Positions 42,492 to 54,937 of a stretch of 64,000 nt of DNA are shown piece by piece (position 1 is the stretch's first letter; every line of letters begins with the position of its first letter). Where the stretch lies: NCBI RefSeq assembly GCF_000321225.1, contig NW_004450946.1, forward strand, positions 513,514-577,513, given 5' to 3'. The stretch is from Odobenus rosmarus divergens (Eukaryota > Chordata > Mammalia > Carnivora > Odobenidae). The translations under genes and the position numbers were made by a program. The notes below the pieces were generated by a model. The model ran no database searches. It had not been told where the DNA came from and saw only the letters and a program-made list of their open reading frames with translations.

Positions 42492-45400
42492 GCTGCTCAC
42501 TGATTACTGTCAGTAAGTGATAGAGGAGGTCAGCCATCCACAACCAACAAATAATGAGTTTGAGACCAATCTGTGGCTTTGAGGGCTGTAATGCTATATG
42601 GCTAGAACTGTTCCCTGTTTGAAGGAAAAAGATTACAGTAGATTCACTCATTTTTTTCAATCCTGGAAACAATGTACTGGCTTTGACTTTTACTTGCTCT
42701 TTAATCTTTTTTTCTATTTAGAGACCAAATGTAAACTCTGTACAGTTCTAAGAATAAAAAAGTATAAATAAGACAGATCACCATGCTGCTGAGGAAAGGG
42801 TCTTAGAAAATGATTTTGGTGAAAATTTGGAAATGTAATCCTGTTTCTTGACACAATCCTGACATGGTAAAAATTCAGTCTACTGAAAGACCATTAGTCT
42901 AGCTGTAAATTCATGTATGGGACTACCCATCCCTGACTGCTCAGTCATAGCTCTTTCCAGGCTCCTGGACACACACATGCACTTGGTATCCAGTACTGAC
43001 TGAGCATGGTGGCTGAAGACAGGCTAGTGGAATGAGCAGTTATTTTTTATTAGTAGAGTTTCTGATCAAATGTTAAATGAGACTAAAGAGATAGTTGATG
43101 ACTATTATGGTATTTCTGAAATACTTGACTGGAACTTGCTTTGCATCTCTGAATTTTGAAAGGCAGTCTTTGAAAAACCTTTTTAGTTTAACAACTTTTA
43201 ATCTAGTAGGAAGAGAGAGACATTAGAATAGTTTACTGAGGGTTTATTTATTATAGTTTTTTAAATTTCATCTAAAATTGGCAGGTTTCAGAACAGTATT
43301 TCCAGTATAAGACGGCAATAAATACAGCCCTTTTGGTATCTCTGACCTAGAATGCTCCTTAATTTATTTATTGTAGAGAAGAGTAGCTTCAGGTTGCTCC
43401 TTTATGGGTTAGCCAGGTGCTTTATTTCCATTCCTTCTGAAACAGATAAATTCTTAATAATGAGAAGAGTGCAGTGAGTATATGAGTAGGGAATTTCCTT
43501 TTATATCTTAAAAATGGATGAAAATAATAGAGTCTTCTGTCATCAACTATATCACAGAAACACTGCTTTAGAACAAGAGAAAACCTGTGTTGCCAAAATT
43601 TGTACCATAAAACACACCATTTGAGACCTAATAACAAAGCTCTGACTGTTATATATGTGTAGTCTTAAATACTGAGTCTCAGATGGCCCTTAACTTTGGG
43701 ATAGATCAGAAGATAAATTTTTATTAGTTTGCGTTGTAGGTATATATCAGAACAACCTATTTTGTGCAAGTGAAATACTGGGAAGTGAGTTGACTGATGA
43801 ATGACCTCAGTCATTCTAGTTTATTGTGCCCAGAATAGATGTGAAAACAGGAGCTAATATTACTTTATATGGGTACTAATTAGGAACATAAGGTTAGCAT
43901 GTGCTTCTTTTAATTAAAATTTTTTTTATTTGCTGAAATATTGTTTTTGTTTTTTTAAATAGTATACATTCCCCAGGAGTGAAAATTCATTATTTTTTCT
44001 TGGTTATCTTAGGAATTTTCACTCTTTTGGAATTGTCACTAGTAATCTTTGGGGTTTGTACAATTTCTGAAGACTGAATTAAACTTAATTCGATTACCTC
44101 TCAACTTCAGTTCATAATTATAAAATCAGGAGGATTTCAGTAATTGTTGTTAACCCAAGAAACATTCGTTGAACACATTTTGTTTTGGATTCCTGTCCTC
44201 TAGAAGCTTATAGTTTCCAATTATGAAATGTGTAATTTAGTTTTACATTGTTTACCCATAAAAAAATATGATCACGCAGACATCTTATAATAACACAGCA
44301 TCCTGTGTGCTTTCTTTGGTTGAGGAAGGTGGTAGAGCCATATCTAGAGCCTGGGCTTGCTGTTAACACATGAATTTTAGTATTTTTCTTTGTTAATTTT
44401 TTAAAAATGTTTTAATCGAATCTGGATACATCCATGTAAGTGTTGTATGCATGTGTTCGGTAAAAATATCTCAAAAGGAGAAAAAGGTTAAGAATTATAG
44501 TCAGAATTTACTTACAACTCCTTGAGAATACTGACATGGAAAATGCATAATATGCTGGCTGTTACTGGTATATTTAGAGTCTGACAAGCTGTGAAATATG
44601 GAACAATTAGAGTTTTGAAACTTTATTCTACATTCAGTAGATATTTATTGGGAACCTAGCATGTGCCAGGCCCTGTTCTAGATGCTAGAGATAGAACAGT
44701 GAACATAGCTCCTACTTACGGAGCATTTTAACTGTGTGAGCGGAGAGCAACAAGTAAAATACTGTACATGATGATAAGTTCTAGAATTCCTAACATGCCA
44801 TTTCCGGATCATAGCCTCTTTCTCCCAAAGATTACAACTATCTTGTCTTCTGTGGTACTCATTTTCTAGCTTTTCTTTATAATTTCACCACTTAATTATG
44901 CATTCTGTGAACACTGTAGTTTTGCCTGTGAGCTTTACACAAACAGAATCTTCCAGTGTGGCTTCTGTTGTGCATGGCTTCTTTTGCTCAGCCTTGCTTT
45001 TGTGAGATGTGGGTAACTAGTTCATTAGTTTTCATTGTATTCGTGGATTAAATTCATAGTAATCCATTGTATGAGGACTTAACTGCCAAATCAGCTTCAG
45101 AAAAAAAAGTTTGAAGTAGACTTTTGTGAGGGTTTTTTTGGAGAAAAATATTGTATTCCTCTGTCTTTGGGGCAAGAATTGGATAAGCCTAGATTAGCCT
45201 GTCACTGGAGTATAACAGTTATGTGAAGTATAGAAAGCTGCTTTTGGTGTTCATATGATGTTCACCTTGAAAAGTCCAAAGTCAAACCTAAAGTGTTTAG
45301 TTTTGAGGGTATTTTATGACTAAGGTGTTTAAAATTCATCATCTTGAAGTATATTTTAGTAGGTACCCATTTACCTAACTCTGATCGGGCCAGTAAAAGG

Positions 45401-46130
45401 CACAATCAGGTGAAATACATGCATTGGACAAAACAAGTAAAAACAGGCCTACTTTTCAAAGTATAATTGTAGGAAATCTTTCCCATGGTGTCCTGTAAAG
45501 GAACTTTGGAAGATTTATGTACTGGTTGTTGGTTTTAACAGTGATACGTGTTGAAGTATTTGATCAAACAAATTTATACCAACCCTTATTTTTCTGCTGT
45601 GTTGTCTATAAAATCAGAAGACAGCGGCCATGCAAGTAGATTTACATGTGTTGTCAATATGAGAAATGCATGTCAATAATAAATAGCCCCCTAATATTGA
45701 GCACTGATTCTGTGACAAATACTAAGTTACATGTTTTGTGTGCATTATTTCATTTAATCTTAACAACTCTGTTAGGTACCACTATTACTTCTATTTTAAA
45801 TGTGAGGTTGCTTGATGCCTTATCCTGCTTATATGCTTTATAATTCATACATGCGCATGCTTACACGTTCGTGTGTTCTAAAGGAGTGTCACAGAGATGA
45901 GTGTGGAATGGTGTTAGGTGAGTTTTAGACCAGATAGGTAGCATGAATCATGAAAGCCGGGAGACACGGTACTGTGGTAGTCAAGAGAGCACAAGTGGAT
46001 CTGAAGGAGGTAGCTATTGCTTGGCTCCAGCTGATTGTTGGCATGGAAGAAGGCAAGGCAGGCCAGATCTTCCGGTTTTTCAAAACAGGTTGTAAATCTG
46101 GATTTTTATGTAAATTATCTTGACTTAAAT
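42492..46130. other. Intron 1, mostly unrecognised; MIR at 45680-45810
   Basis: A long stretch free of recognisable SINEs. 45680-45810 is an antisense MIR ('ttgagcactgattctgtgac', 'catttaatcttaacaactct'). 44635-44740 ('agatatttattgggaaccta', 'atgtgccaggccctgttcta') is another old MIR/L2-class fragment. No alternative exon is supported. Confidence 0.5.
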
Positions 46131-46134
46131 GTCA

Positions 46135-47065
46135 GCTGATGTCATTTTTTGTGCCTTTTTACTGTGAAATACAATATCTGTATGAAAGTACATAAAGCAG
46201 ATGTACATTAATAAATTATTGTAAAATGAACACCCATTGAAACACCATCCAGGTCAAGGAATAAAATATTGCCAGCTTCTCAGAAGCTTCCCGCCTTGCC
46301 TGTTCCTAATAATATTACCCTAGTGAGGTAGCCATTGTCTTGACCATAAGATCCGTATGGTGATCTTCCTAAATAACACCTTTACTCCCCCAAGGCAGTC
46401 ACTGTTTTGACTTTATGTTTTTAAGATTCATATGTTGTTGTGTTATGAATTCATTCATCTTCGTTGCTGTATAGTGTTCTATTGCATGAATATACCACAG
46501 TTTATTTATTGTGCTGTTGATGGACATTTGGGTTATTTCCTAATTTGGGCTGTTAAGAGTAATGCTTCCATAAACACTTAATACATTTCTCTTGGTGGTC
46601 ACACAGTTCTCTAAGATTTGTATTTAGGGATGGAATCGCTGCTGGATTATTTAGTGTATCTTCAATTTTAGTAATTGAAATAGTCATTGAATGATGTGTT
46701 TTCCAAAGAGGTTGTACCAGTTACGCTCTTCATCATCAGTGAATGAGAGTTTCTTTTGCTTCGTGTTTTCACCAGTACTTGGTGTCATTGGACGCTTTAA
46801 TTTTAGCCCTTCTGGTGGGTCTTTAGTACAATCTCATTGTAGTTTTAATTTGCATTTCTTTGACTAGATGAGATTGAGCAACTTTTCATGTTTATAGCCT
46901 GCCTGTTCAAGTTTTTTGTCTACTTTTCTGTGGGACTTTTTCTTACTGATTTGCTTTATATTTTTTGGATAAAAGCTGGTTGATTGCATATAGTTTAGAT
47001 CTTTTTTCCAACATGGTGGTTCTCTCTCAATGGCCTTTTCATTAATAGAAGTTCTTAATTTGAAT
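46135..47065 (-). repeat. L1M fragment, antisense
   Basis: 'aatataccacagtttattta', 'gatggacatttgggttattt', 'gagcaacttttcatgtttat' and 'tggataaaagctggttgatt' in antisense order. Badly diverged. Confidence 0.8.
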
Positions 47066-47214
47066 GTGGTTAGAGGGTAGTGGCACAGCAAAAAAGGCCA
47101 GCAAAAAAAAGTTTCGAGAGAGAGAACTGTCAGCCGGCCAGATCCTGCACAGAGGGAGAGCAAGTAAAGGATGGGAAAGGTTATCCTTGAGTAACCCTAA
47201 GTTTAGTTGCTTTG

Positions 47215-47370
47215 CTCTGTGAGTTTAGGCTATGGAATCTGAATCTTGAGTCATGCTTGATAGCTGTTTTCTCATCCATGACATGCAGATAATGATGACA
47301 GTACCCATCTCAGGGTGGTTGTGCACTCTGCACAATGCCCAGCACATAGTAAGCTGTTATGTTAAGCTGT
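47215..47370 (+). repeat. MIR, sense
   Basis: 'ttctcatccatgacatgcag', 'gtacccatctcagggtggtt' and 'aatgcccagcacatagtaag' follow sense MIR. Confidence 0.7.
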
Positions 47371-47899
47371 ATCTTTTTTAAAAAACATTTTAAGTGCCCA
47401 CATCTTAATATTAGAGAAGAGGCATGCAGGAATTAGGGTTTTCTGTGTGTGCATCCATGTATGAACATTTAATTTGTGTATTTATGTATATATTTATTTA
47501 TTTGATACTGGACAGAGATTGGCCTATGAGTTAGGAGTCCCAGTCCAGCAAGATGTGCTGTGGTTTCAGAGAAGTCCATGGGCTCTGAGATACTTTTGAA
47601 AAATTTATTAAAATAGCATTAAGTAAGACATGCAATCTGTATTCTGATGGATTAGAGGATAGAAATTAGAGACCATTCCAAATCCAGTGCACAGTTGGAA
47701 TATCTATCGGTATGGTGATTAGCAGATTCTGTTCAGTTTTTAACTCTTGAGCACTTTGTAGTTTTCCGCTTGTTCTGTCTGTACTTTCTAGCAACCCCTA
47801 AAACTCCCCTCCACTCCCCCAGCATACATATACATACATACATACATTATAGTCTCTCTGGATTCCTGTAATAGCTGCCTAAGTATAATATACCCCTTC

Positions 47900-48600
47900 T
47901 TTCTCACTCTTTTCAAAATCCAAGTTTTATTAGTTCCCTACCCCAACACAACCTCTTCCTAAAACTCATAGACTTCTTATTGCCTTTAGAAGTAAGACCA
48001 AAATCCATGCAATGGTCATTAAGCTCCTTCTGGATTATTTGACCTCTGCCTATTCCTCTGGCCTCATCTTGCATCTTTCTCCTCCTTGCTGTGTTCTTAA
48101 ACTATGCTGTCCTCTTTTTGGTTCCTAGTAGATGTTGCACTTCCTGCCAAGTTTCTCTGAGTTCCTCTCATGGCACTGTTTTTCTTTCCTTTGTAGTACT
48201 TAGACGTAAGCCTGTGATTATATATTTCGTTGTGAATTTTTTTTCCCCACTAGATTGTAAGCTCCATGAGAACAAAGGTCAGTACTGATTGTGCCCTATT
48301 ATTCACAGAACTTAACACAGTGTCTGACATATAATAAACTCTCAAATATTATTTGAATGAGTGAAAGAAAGAACCCGAGGGCTCTTGCACATACTGTTTT
48401 TCTACCTGGAAAGCTTCTCTACCTTCATCCCTCGTTCACCAAGCACCTGTTCCAGTTCTGTTCCTCAAGAACCATGTCCTGAGCCCCCAAATTAGGTCAG
48501 AACTCTCCTTTAAGCTCTGTATACTTTCTCTTTGTAATGCTAGGGCAACTTCTGCTTACTTTCTGCTGGTTATTTGGTTAATATCTGATGTCCTTCCTAG
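47900..48600 (+). repeat. LINE L2 fragments
   Basis: 'cactagattgtaagctccat', 'cacagtgtctgacatataat' and 'ttatttgaatgagtg' (end near 48363) mark an L2 3' end. A second partial L2 (48380-48600, 'ttctacctggaaagcttctc') follows. Confidence 0.7.
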
Positions 48601-48822
48601 ACTTAGAGTGGCCTTTTAAATAATATGTTACTCACTTACCAGTAATAGACCAGATTAAAGTCAGCCTAGAGACTCCTAGAAGGTACTAGCACATCTCCAG
48701 ATCTAGCTGCATTTTTCTTTTCTGAGGGGAGGGGGCTGCTGAAGTAGCCATCCCATGGAAAATTTACTTGCTGCTTTTCTTTGGGTCTTCCCTAGATCAG
48801 TAATTAATTTCTGGTCCCCTCA

Positions 48823-49995
48823 TTAAGGAGTGCGCTGGTTGGATGAGCACCAAGTGTTGTATGGAAGTGTTGATCACTATATTGTATACCTGAAACTGAT
48901 ATAACATTGTATGTTAACTAGCTGGAATTTAAATAAAAGCTTAAAAAAACACACAAGGAAGACCTACAGCTGGCCAAAAGACGCATGAAAAGTTGCTTAA
49001 CATCACTAATCATCAGGGAAAAAGCAAATCAAAACTACAGTGAGATACTACCTCACACCTGTCAGAATGGCTAAAATCAAGAACACAAGAAACAACAGGT
49101 GTTGGCAGGAATGTGAAGAAAGGAGAACCCTCTTGTACTGTTGGTGGGAATGCAAACTGGTGCAGCCACTCTGGAAAACACAGAAAGTGGAAAATAGAAC
49201 TACCCTAAGATCCAGCAATTACACTACTAGGTATTTACCCAAAGGATACAAAAATATTAAGTTTCGGGAATATGTGCACCTTAATGTTTATAGCAGCATT
49301 ATCAATAATAGCCAAATTATGGAAACAATCCAAGTGTCTGTCATCTGATGAATGGATAAAGATGTGGTATATATTATATATACAATGGACTATTACTCAG
49401 CAATCAAAAGAAGTAAATGTCATCTGCAAGGATATGGATGGAGCTACAGAGTGTAATGAAGCGAAATAAACCAGTCAGAGAAAGACAAATACATGATTTC
49501 ACTCATGTGGAATTTAAGAAACAAAACAAGCAAAGGGTGGGAGGGTGAAGAGAGCGAGAGAAACCAAGAAATAGACTCTTAAGTATAGAGAACAAACTGT
49601 TGGTTGTGGGATGGGGGTGGGTGAAATAAGTGATGGGGAGGGGGAGTAAGGAGCACACTTGTGACGAGCACCGGGTGTTGTATGGAAGTGTTGAATCACT
49701 ATATTGACACCTGAAACTAATATTTTTTAATAGATATTTTGATTTTTTTTTAAAGATTTTATTCATTTGAGAGAGAGGGAGAGAGAATGAGCGTGCATGA
49801 GTGGGGGGAGGGGCAGAGGGAGAAGGAGAAACAGACTCCATGCTGAGCAGGGAGCCCAATGCGGGGCCCAATCCCGGACCCCGAGATCATGACCTGTGTC
49901 AAAGGCAGACTGAGCCACCCAGGCGCCCCCACCTGAAACTAATATTACATAGTATGTTAATTATGTTGGAATTTAAATAAAAACTTTAAAAAAAT
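48823..49995 (+). repeat. Composite carnivore L1 insertion (two 3' ends in tandem) with a later SINE
   Basis: A 15-bp duplication, tttctggtcccctca / tttctagtcccttca (48808-48822, 49996-50010), encloses the whole block. It starts with a ~130-bp L1 3' terminus ending in an A-run near 48951. A second, longer L1 3' portion then runs to another A-rich end ('ttggaatttaaataaaaact'). Both parts carry the same motif, gagcacc[a/g][a/g]gtgttgtatgg. The frame at 49040-49348 is a remnant of ORF2 and the 3' region. Confidence 0.8.
49725..49929 (-). repeat. CAN SINE, antisense, inside the L1
   Basis: T-rich start to 'gactgagccacccaggcgcccc'. The exact 17-bp duplication cacctgaaactaatatt lies at 49708-49724 and 49930-49946, so it is younger than the L1 it splits. 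Confidence 0.95.
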
Positions 49996-50194
49996 TTTCT
50001 AGTCCCTTCAGTTTATCTTCCTTTTTTTTTAAAGTGGAAGAATTTCATATCCATACAAAAGTGATGCAGAGTAGAAAAAATCCCCACATTACCATCACCA
50101 GGTACAGTTACCAATTCTGGCCAGTTTCATCTGTACTTCCAGTGCATTATATCCTCGCTCCCCCATTATTTTGAAGGAAATATCAGGCTTTTTA

Positions 50195-50381
50195 AAAAAA
50201 TTTATTTATTTATTTGAGAGAGCGAGAAAGAGAGAGAGAGTACATGAGAGGGGGGAGGGTCAGAGGGAGAAGGAGTCTCCTCGCTGAGCAGGGAGCCCGA
50301 TGCGGGACTCGATCCCGGGACTCCGGGATCATGACCTGAGCCGAAGGCAGTCGCTTAACCAACTGAGCCACCCAGGCGCCC
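50195..50381 (-). repeat. CAN SINE, antisense, with TSD
   Basis: 'aatttatttatttatttgag' to 'gagccacccaggcgccc'. The duplication aatatcaggctttttt-like lies at 50179-50194 and 50382-50398. Confidence 0.94.
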
Positions 50382-50649
50382 AATATCAGGCTTTTTTATC
50401 TGTCAGTATTTGAATATATAGCTCTAAAAGATAAGAATTCTTTTAAAAAAGAATAATATGACCATTATCACACTTTAAAAATAAATTCTAAATCCAAAAT
50501 TCAGTGTTCAGTCAATGTAAAGTTTCCATTTGTCATAAGTATGAACTTCACTTTCTAAATGTATTTTTTAAAAATCAGGATTCAAATAAGGTCCTCCTGT
50601 GTGGTTGTTTGGTGTATCTCCTAATTCTCTTAAACTATAAGGTTTCCCC

Positions 50650-50746
50650 GGGGGCACCTGGCTGATGGAGTATACAACGCCTGATCTCGGGGTTGTGAGT
50701 TCGAGTCCCACGATGGGTGTGGAGATTGCTTAAAAATAAAATCTTT
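50650..50746 (+). repeat. Ancestral-type short CAN SINE
   Basis: Compact tRNA-like copy: 'ggggcacctggctgatggag', 'ggggttgtgagttcgagtcc' (B-box-like) and 'gcttaaaaataaaatcttt'. It lacks the CT-rich extension of the others. Confidence 0.85.
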
Positions 50747-50929
50747 AGAGCCTGGGTGGCTCAGTTGGTGAAGCATCTGCCTTCAGCTCAGGTCATGATC
50801 CTGGAGTCTTGGGATCGAGTCCCACGTCGGGTTCCCTGCTCGTTGGGGAATCTGCTCCTGCTGCTGCCCCTCTTCCCTCTCGTGCTCTCATTCTCTCTCT
50901 CTCAAATAAAAAAAAAAAAAAAAAATCTT
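50747..50929 (+). repeat. CAN SINE directly after the short copy
   Basis: 'gagcctgggtggctcagttg' to (A)n near 50910-50926, inserted in or next to the A-tail of the preceding element. Confidence 0.9.
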
Positions 50930-52287
50930 CAAAGAGGAATTCACTTGAGTTTTCTTCTAGTATTTATATGGTTTTATTTTTTACATTTAGATCTATAATT
51001 CTTTTGGAGTTTATTCTTGTGCATGGTGAAATATAGATCTAATTTTATGTTTTTTCCAAATGACTGACTAGTTGTTCCAGCACCATTTGATTAACAAGTA
51101 CATCCTTTACACCAGCAGTTAGAGATGTTACCTTTCTCATATCCTAATTTGCTATTTATTTTGGTAGTCTATTTCTGGATTTTCCATTCTATTCCACTGG
51201 TCTATTTCTCTAATCATGTACCAGTACCACACTTCTCGTTATAGAATCCTTACAGTATGTCTTAATTAAGAGGCCTTTAACTGGTAGGGCTAGTTCCCCC
51301 CGGTAGGTTTTTTGTTTTTTGTTTTTAGCCTGTTATTACACTCAAATGGAAACATATAGTATGTGTTCTTAATGTCTGGCTTCTTTTGTTCAACTTGAAC
51401 ATTGTGAGATTCCTCCATATTATGGTTTGTGTAGTTGTACTTTATTCATTTCATGGCTGTATGATATTGCATTGAGTGAATGTTGTAATGGTTTTCTATT
51501 TTATTGCTGATGGGCCTTAGGTTGTTTTTGGCTTTTGATTATTCAGAATAGTGCTTTTGTGAATATTCTTGTAGTGAACATACACACTTTTGTTCAGTGA
51601 TCATAGTGTTATGCATATTGGCAGATTTCAAAGCAGTTATACCAGTTTACACTCCCACTAGTGGTGAGTTCTGATTAGATTGTTCACTAACACTTCATAT
51701 TTTCTTTCTCCTATTAGTTCATTGTGTGAATGACTAGTAGCATTTCGTTGTGTTTTTAATTTGTATTCCCCTGTTCGTTAATGAAATATAGCACTTTTCC
51801 CACATGCCATTTTGATGATATCTTTTGTGAAGTTTCTTCCTTGAGCCCTTAGCGCATCTGTTCTCTTAGACTGTGTTTTATTGAAAGCAATCCTCTGTGT
51901 GTTCTAGCTATGAACACTGTGTTGGATATATAGATATTAGCAGGTTATTTTTTATTTTTTAACAACAGATCAAGTTTATTAAACTTTTATGTATCTGCAG
52001 TTAGCATTACTTTAAAAAACCCAGTTTTACATGAAAATTAATGGTGTTGCTCTTTGTTGTATTTGGGAAAAGTCATAAAGTTTTACCTACACGGCTTGCA
52101 TTAAAACTGGTATATTTACTTTCTTCCTGTTGAATATTGAGCAATTACTGTTGCCACCTTACTGGTAAGATTTTCAGCTTCAAGATGCCTGATCTTAGAA
52201 GCAGGAGGGAGCTCCCTGAACAGTGTGTCTAAGGGAGGCTTACCAGTTGAAACACAGCTTGTCACCTTTTGTGCCTTAACACATTTT

Positions 52288-52341
52288 GTGATTCGTTTAA
52301 AATAGTTTTAGGGTGTGATTCACTTAAAATAGTTTTAGGGG
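52288..52341. repeat. 27-bp tandem duplication
   Basis: Two adjacent copies of tgtgattcrYttaaaatagt followed by tttaggg, differing at two positions. The period of 27 keeps the reading frame of the pseudogene-like insert. Confidence 0.8.
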
Positions 52342-52567
52342 GGTGCCTGGGTGGTCCAGTCAGTTAAGCGTCCAACTCTTGGTTTCAGTTCAGGTCATGA
52401 CCTCATGGGTGGTGAGATGCAGCCCACCGTGGGGCTTTGTGCTCAGTGGGGAATCTGCTTGAAGATTTTCTCCCTCTGCCCTCCCCAGCACTCCCCCCCC
52501 CACCCTGTGCCCACATGCAGACTCTCTCTCACTCTTTCTCTCTCAAATAAATAAATCTTTAAAAAAA
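52342..52567 (+). repeat. CAN SINE with TSD
   Basis: 'gggtgcctgggtggtccagt' to 'aaataaataaatctttaaaa', with a C9 run near 52493. Flanking aaaatagttttaggg on both sides is the target duplication, here made from the second 27-bp copy. Confidence 0.92.
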
Positions 52568-53942
52568 AATAGTTTTAGGGTTTAAGGTGAAGTAAGAAGG
52601 CTGATTTTAAAGAAATGTGACCTGTTGAGTCTGCATATTTGGTCTATTTTCCATTGAGTGCTTTGTTTATCATGGTTTTTCATGTATCTTATTTAAAAAT
52701 TGAAAGATTTTTTAAAACTTCTTTATTTTGAACTTAGAGAAGGGTTTTAAAAATATTAGTTCCCTTATATCCCTCATTGCACTCCCCTTAACATTTTATA
52801 TGGCCATAGAACAATTATCAAGGATAAGAAATTAACATTGATAAAATAATATTAAACTACAGACTGTATTCAAATATTGCCAGTTTTCCTTTTTCTACTT
52901 CAGGATTCTACATTGCATTTGGTTGTTACTTCCCGTTGAGTCTTTGAATCTGTAGCAGACTGTGTCTTCCCTCTGTATTTTATGACCTTTATATTTTTGA
53001 AGAGAATTGATCTATTATTTTGTAGAATGCCCCTCAATTTACTTTGATACTTTCTTATGATTAGAGTGAGATGATACATTTTTGGCAAAAACTATAAAAA
53101 TCATAATGTGTGCTTGATGCATCATATCAAGGGGTTTATGATGTTGATTTGTATTATTGGTGTTTACCTTCATCACTTGTTTAAGGTGGCATTTCTCCAC
53201 TGTAAAGTTACTATATTTTTGTAATTGATAAATATTTTGGAGGAGATAATTTGAGGATGTGCTAATCTTGTTACTCCTCAAACTTTCACCCACTAATTTT
53301 AGTGGGTGAAAGAGATCTATTCGTGGATCTCACCTGCAGCCCCATCTCATTTGTGGGGTTTGCCTGATGATAATTTTGTTTCCCTTTTTCTTTCCATGTT
53401 TGTTAATTGTAAGTAAGGAGTGCTGTTCATTTCCCATTTATTTATTTGATTATATTGGTATGGACTCATGAATATCTATTTTATTCTATGGGTTAAAATC
53501 TAATACTATCATTATTTACTTTGTTGCTCAAGTTATTCCAATTTTGGCTGTTAGAACTCCTTTAGGTTGGTTGCTGTGTCTTTTGAACAGACATCCCCCT
53601 TTTTTCAAGCAGTCCCTTAATTTCTGGTATCACATGATATTCCAGGTTTATCTTACGTATTTTCACCCTGAAGCCAACCACTTCTCCAAGGAATCCTGGT
53701 TGGTGTTATTAGAGGATAGTATTTAGAAATTTAGATTTCCATGACGGTTGTGCTCACTGTAGTTGGGGTTTTTTGTTTGTTTGCTTGCTTCCAGGCTTTT
53801 TCAGCAGAGAGAGCTAAAAAATAGACATATGTATAATTGTGCATATGTACGATTCTTTCTGTATCTGTATATATGTCTAAAACAATGGGTTATGCTTAGA
53901 TTCCAGTCTAATGGAGTTCATTTTAGCCTTCTTCCTTTTCTT

Positions 53943-54131
53943 TTCTTTTTTTTTTTTTAAATGTTTTATTTATTCAGGAGAGTCAGAGAGAGAGAGAGAG
54001 AGGCAGAGGCAGAGGGAGAAGCAGGCTCCCCGCCTAGCTGGGAGCCCGATGCGGGGCTCCATCCCAGGACCCTGGGATCATGACCTGAGCCTGAGGCAGA
54101 CGCTTAACCATCTGAGCCACCCAGGCGCCCC
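53943..54131 (-). repeat. CAN SINE, antisense, with TSD
   Basis: T-run to 'gagccacccaggcgcccc'. The 18-bp duplication agccttcttccttttctt / agccttcctccttttctt lies at 53925-53942 and 54132-54149. Confidence 0.95.
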
Positions 54132-54728
54132 AGCCTTCCTCCTTTTCTTATAACTTCTTTCTCTCAACAGTAGAAACCCAGCTCTCATTCTAGTATATTT
54201 ACTGCTTGGTTCACTTCTAGTATATATACAAAATAGTTTCAAACTTATACCCATACCTCCAGAAGAAAGACTTCCTAACTAGGCTACAGAATTTCTATAT
54301 AGTTCTTTTTGTCTTTGGCCTTACAGCATTCAGTCAAGATACTGTTTTCCACAATTAGTTACTTTTTTCTTTTCCACAGTTAAAGTTCTTTTCTTCCCTG
54401 CCTTATTCATTTGTAATAGAGTTAGGTTCATCTGTTACTGTTTGTATTCCATTTTTGGTACTCTCCATACTTTTGTTTTAATGTTTGGTTTGGTTGTTTT
54501 TTTGATATGAGAAGGATATATATGGTGAAACAATATTGTGGTTCTAAGAGTCAGAGCTACGTAAAAAGATACACTCAGTCATCCCTGCCGCCCCAATCCC
54601 TTTTCCCTTTCTACCTGGAAAGTATTTGAAAAGTCCTTTATCCATCTTCAAGCCATTACAAAATGTCAATCTAAAAAAGAAAGGAGAGAGAGAGAAAGAA
54701 AAGAGTCAACCTAAATATAGTTTGATTT

Positions 54729-54924
54729 TTTTTTTTTTAAAGATTTTATTTATTTATTTGAGAGAGAGAGAATGAGAGATAGAGAGCACGAGAGGGAAGA
54801 GGGTCAGAGGGAGAAGCAGACTCCCTGCTGAGCAGGGAGCCCGATGCGGGACTCGATCCCGGGACTCCAGGATCATGACCTGAGCCGAAGGCAGTCGCTT
54901 AACCAACTGAGCCACCAGGCGCCC
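54729..54924 (-). repeat. CAN SINE, antisense, with TSD
   Basis: T-run to 'gagccaccaggcgccc'. The exact 13-bp duplication tatagtttgattt lies at 54716-54728 and 54925-54937. Confidence 0.95.
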
Positions 54925-54937
54925 TATAGTTTGATTT

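Larger units (their letters stand above)
51948..52665 (-). pseudogene. Processed-pseudogene-like insert, unidentified parent, split by a SINE
   Basis: Read on the minus strand, an open stretch of about 60 codons (about 52308 down to 52129) ends in TAA, after the C-terminal residues LTSKVATVIAQYSTGRK. About 150 bases of 3' UTR-like sequence follow, then AATAAA near 51977-51982 and an A-rich tail about 16 bases later. The same frame extends upstream past a SINE (52342-52567) through text reading TKYADSTGHISLKSAFLLHL, but with in-frame stops (TAA near the SINE junction, TAG further up). No introns and a genomic A-tail indicate an L1-mobilised mRNA copy within L1M sequence. I do not recognise the parent protein. 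The stops and the SINE make it non-functional. Confidence 0.5.
50020..54700 (-). repeat. L1M fragments, antisense, rearranged and interrupted
   Basis: Antisense L1M text recurs: 3' UTR at 50020-50646, ORF2-derived at 50940-51310 ('tccagcaccatttgattaac'), then 51320-51940, and 3' UTR text at 52690-54660 ('cattgcatttggttgttact', 'ccacttctccaaggaatcct'). The order shows more than one copy. SINEs and a retropseudogene-like insert interrupt it. Several SINEs inside have their own entries. Confidence 0.7.
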
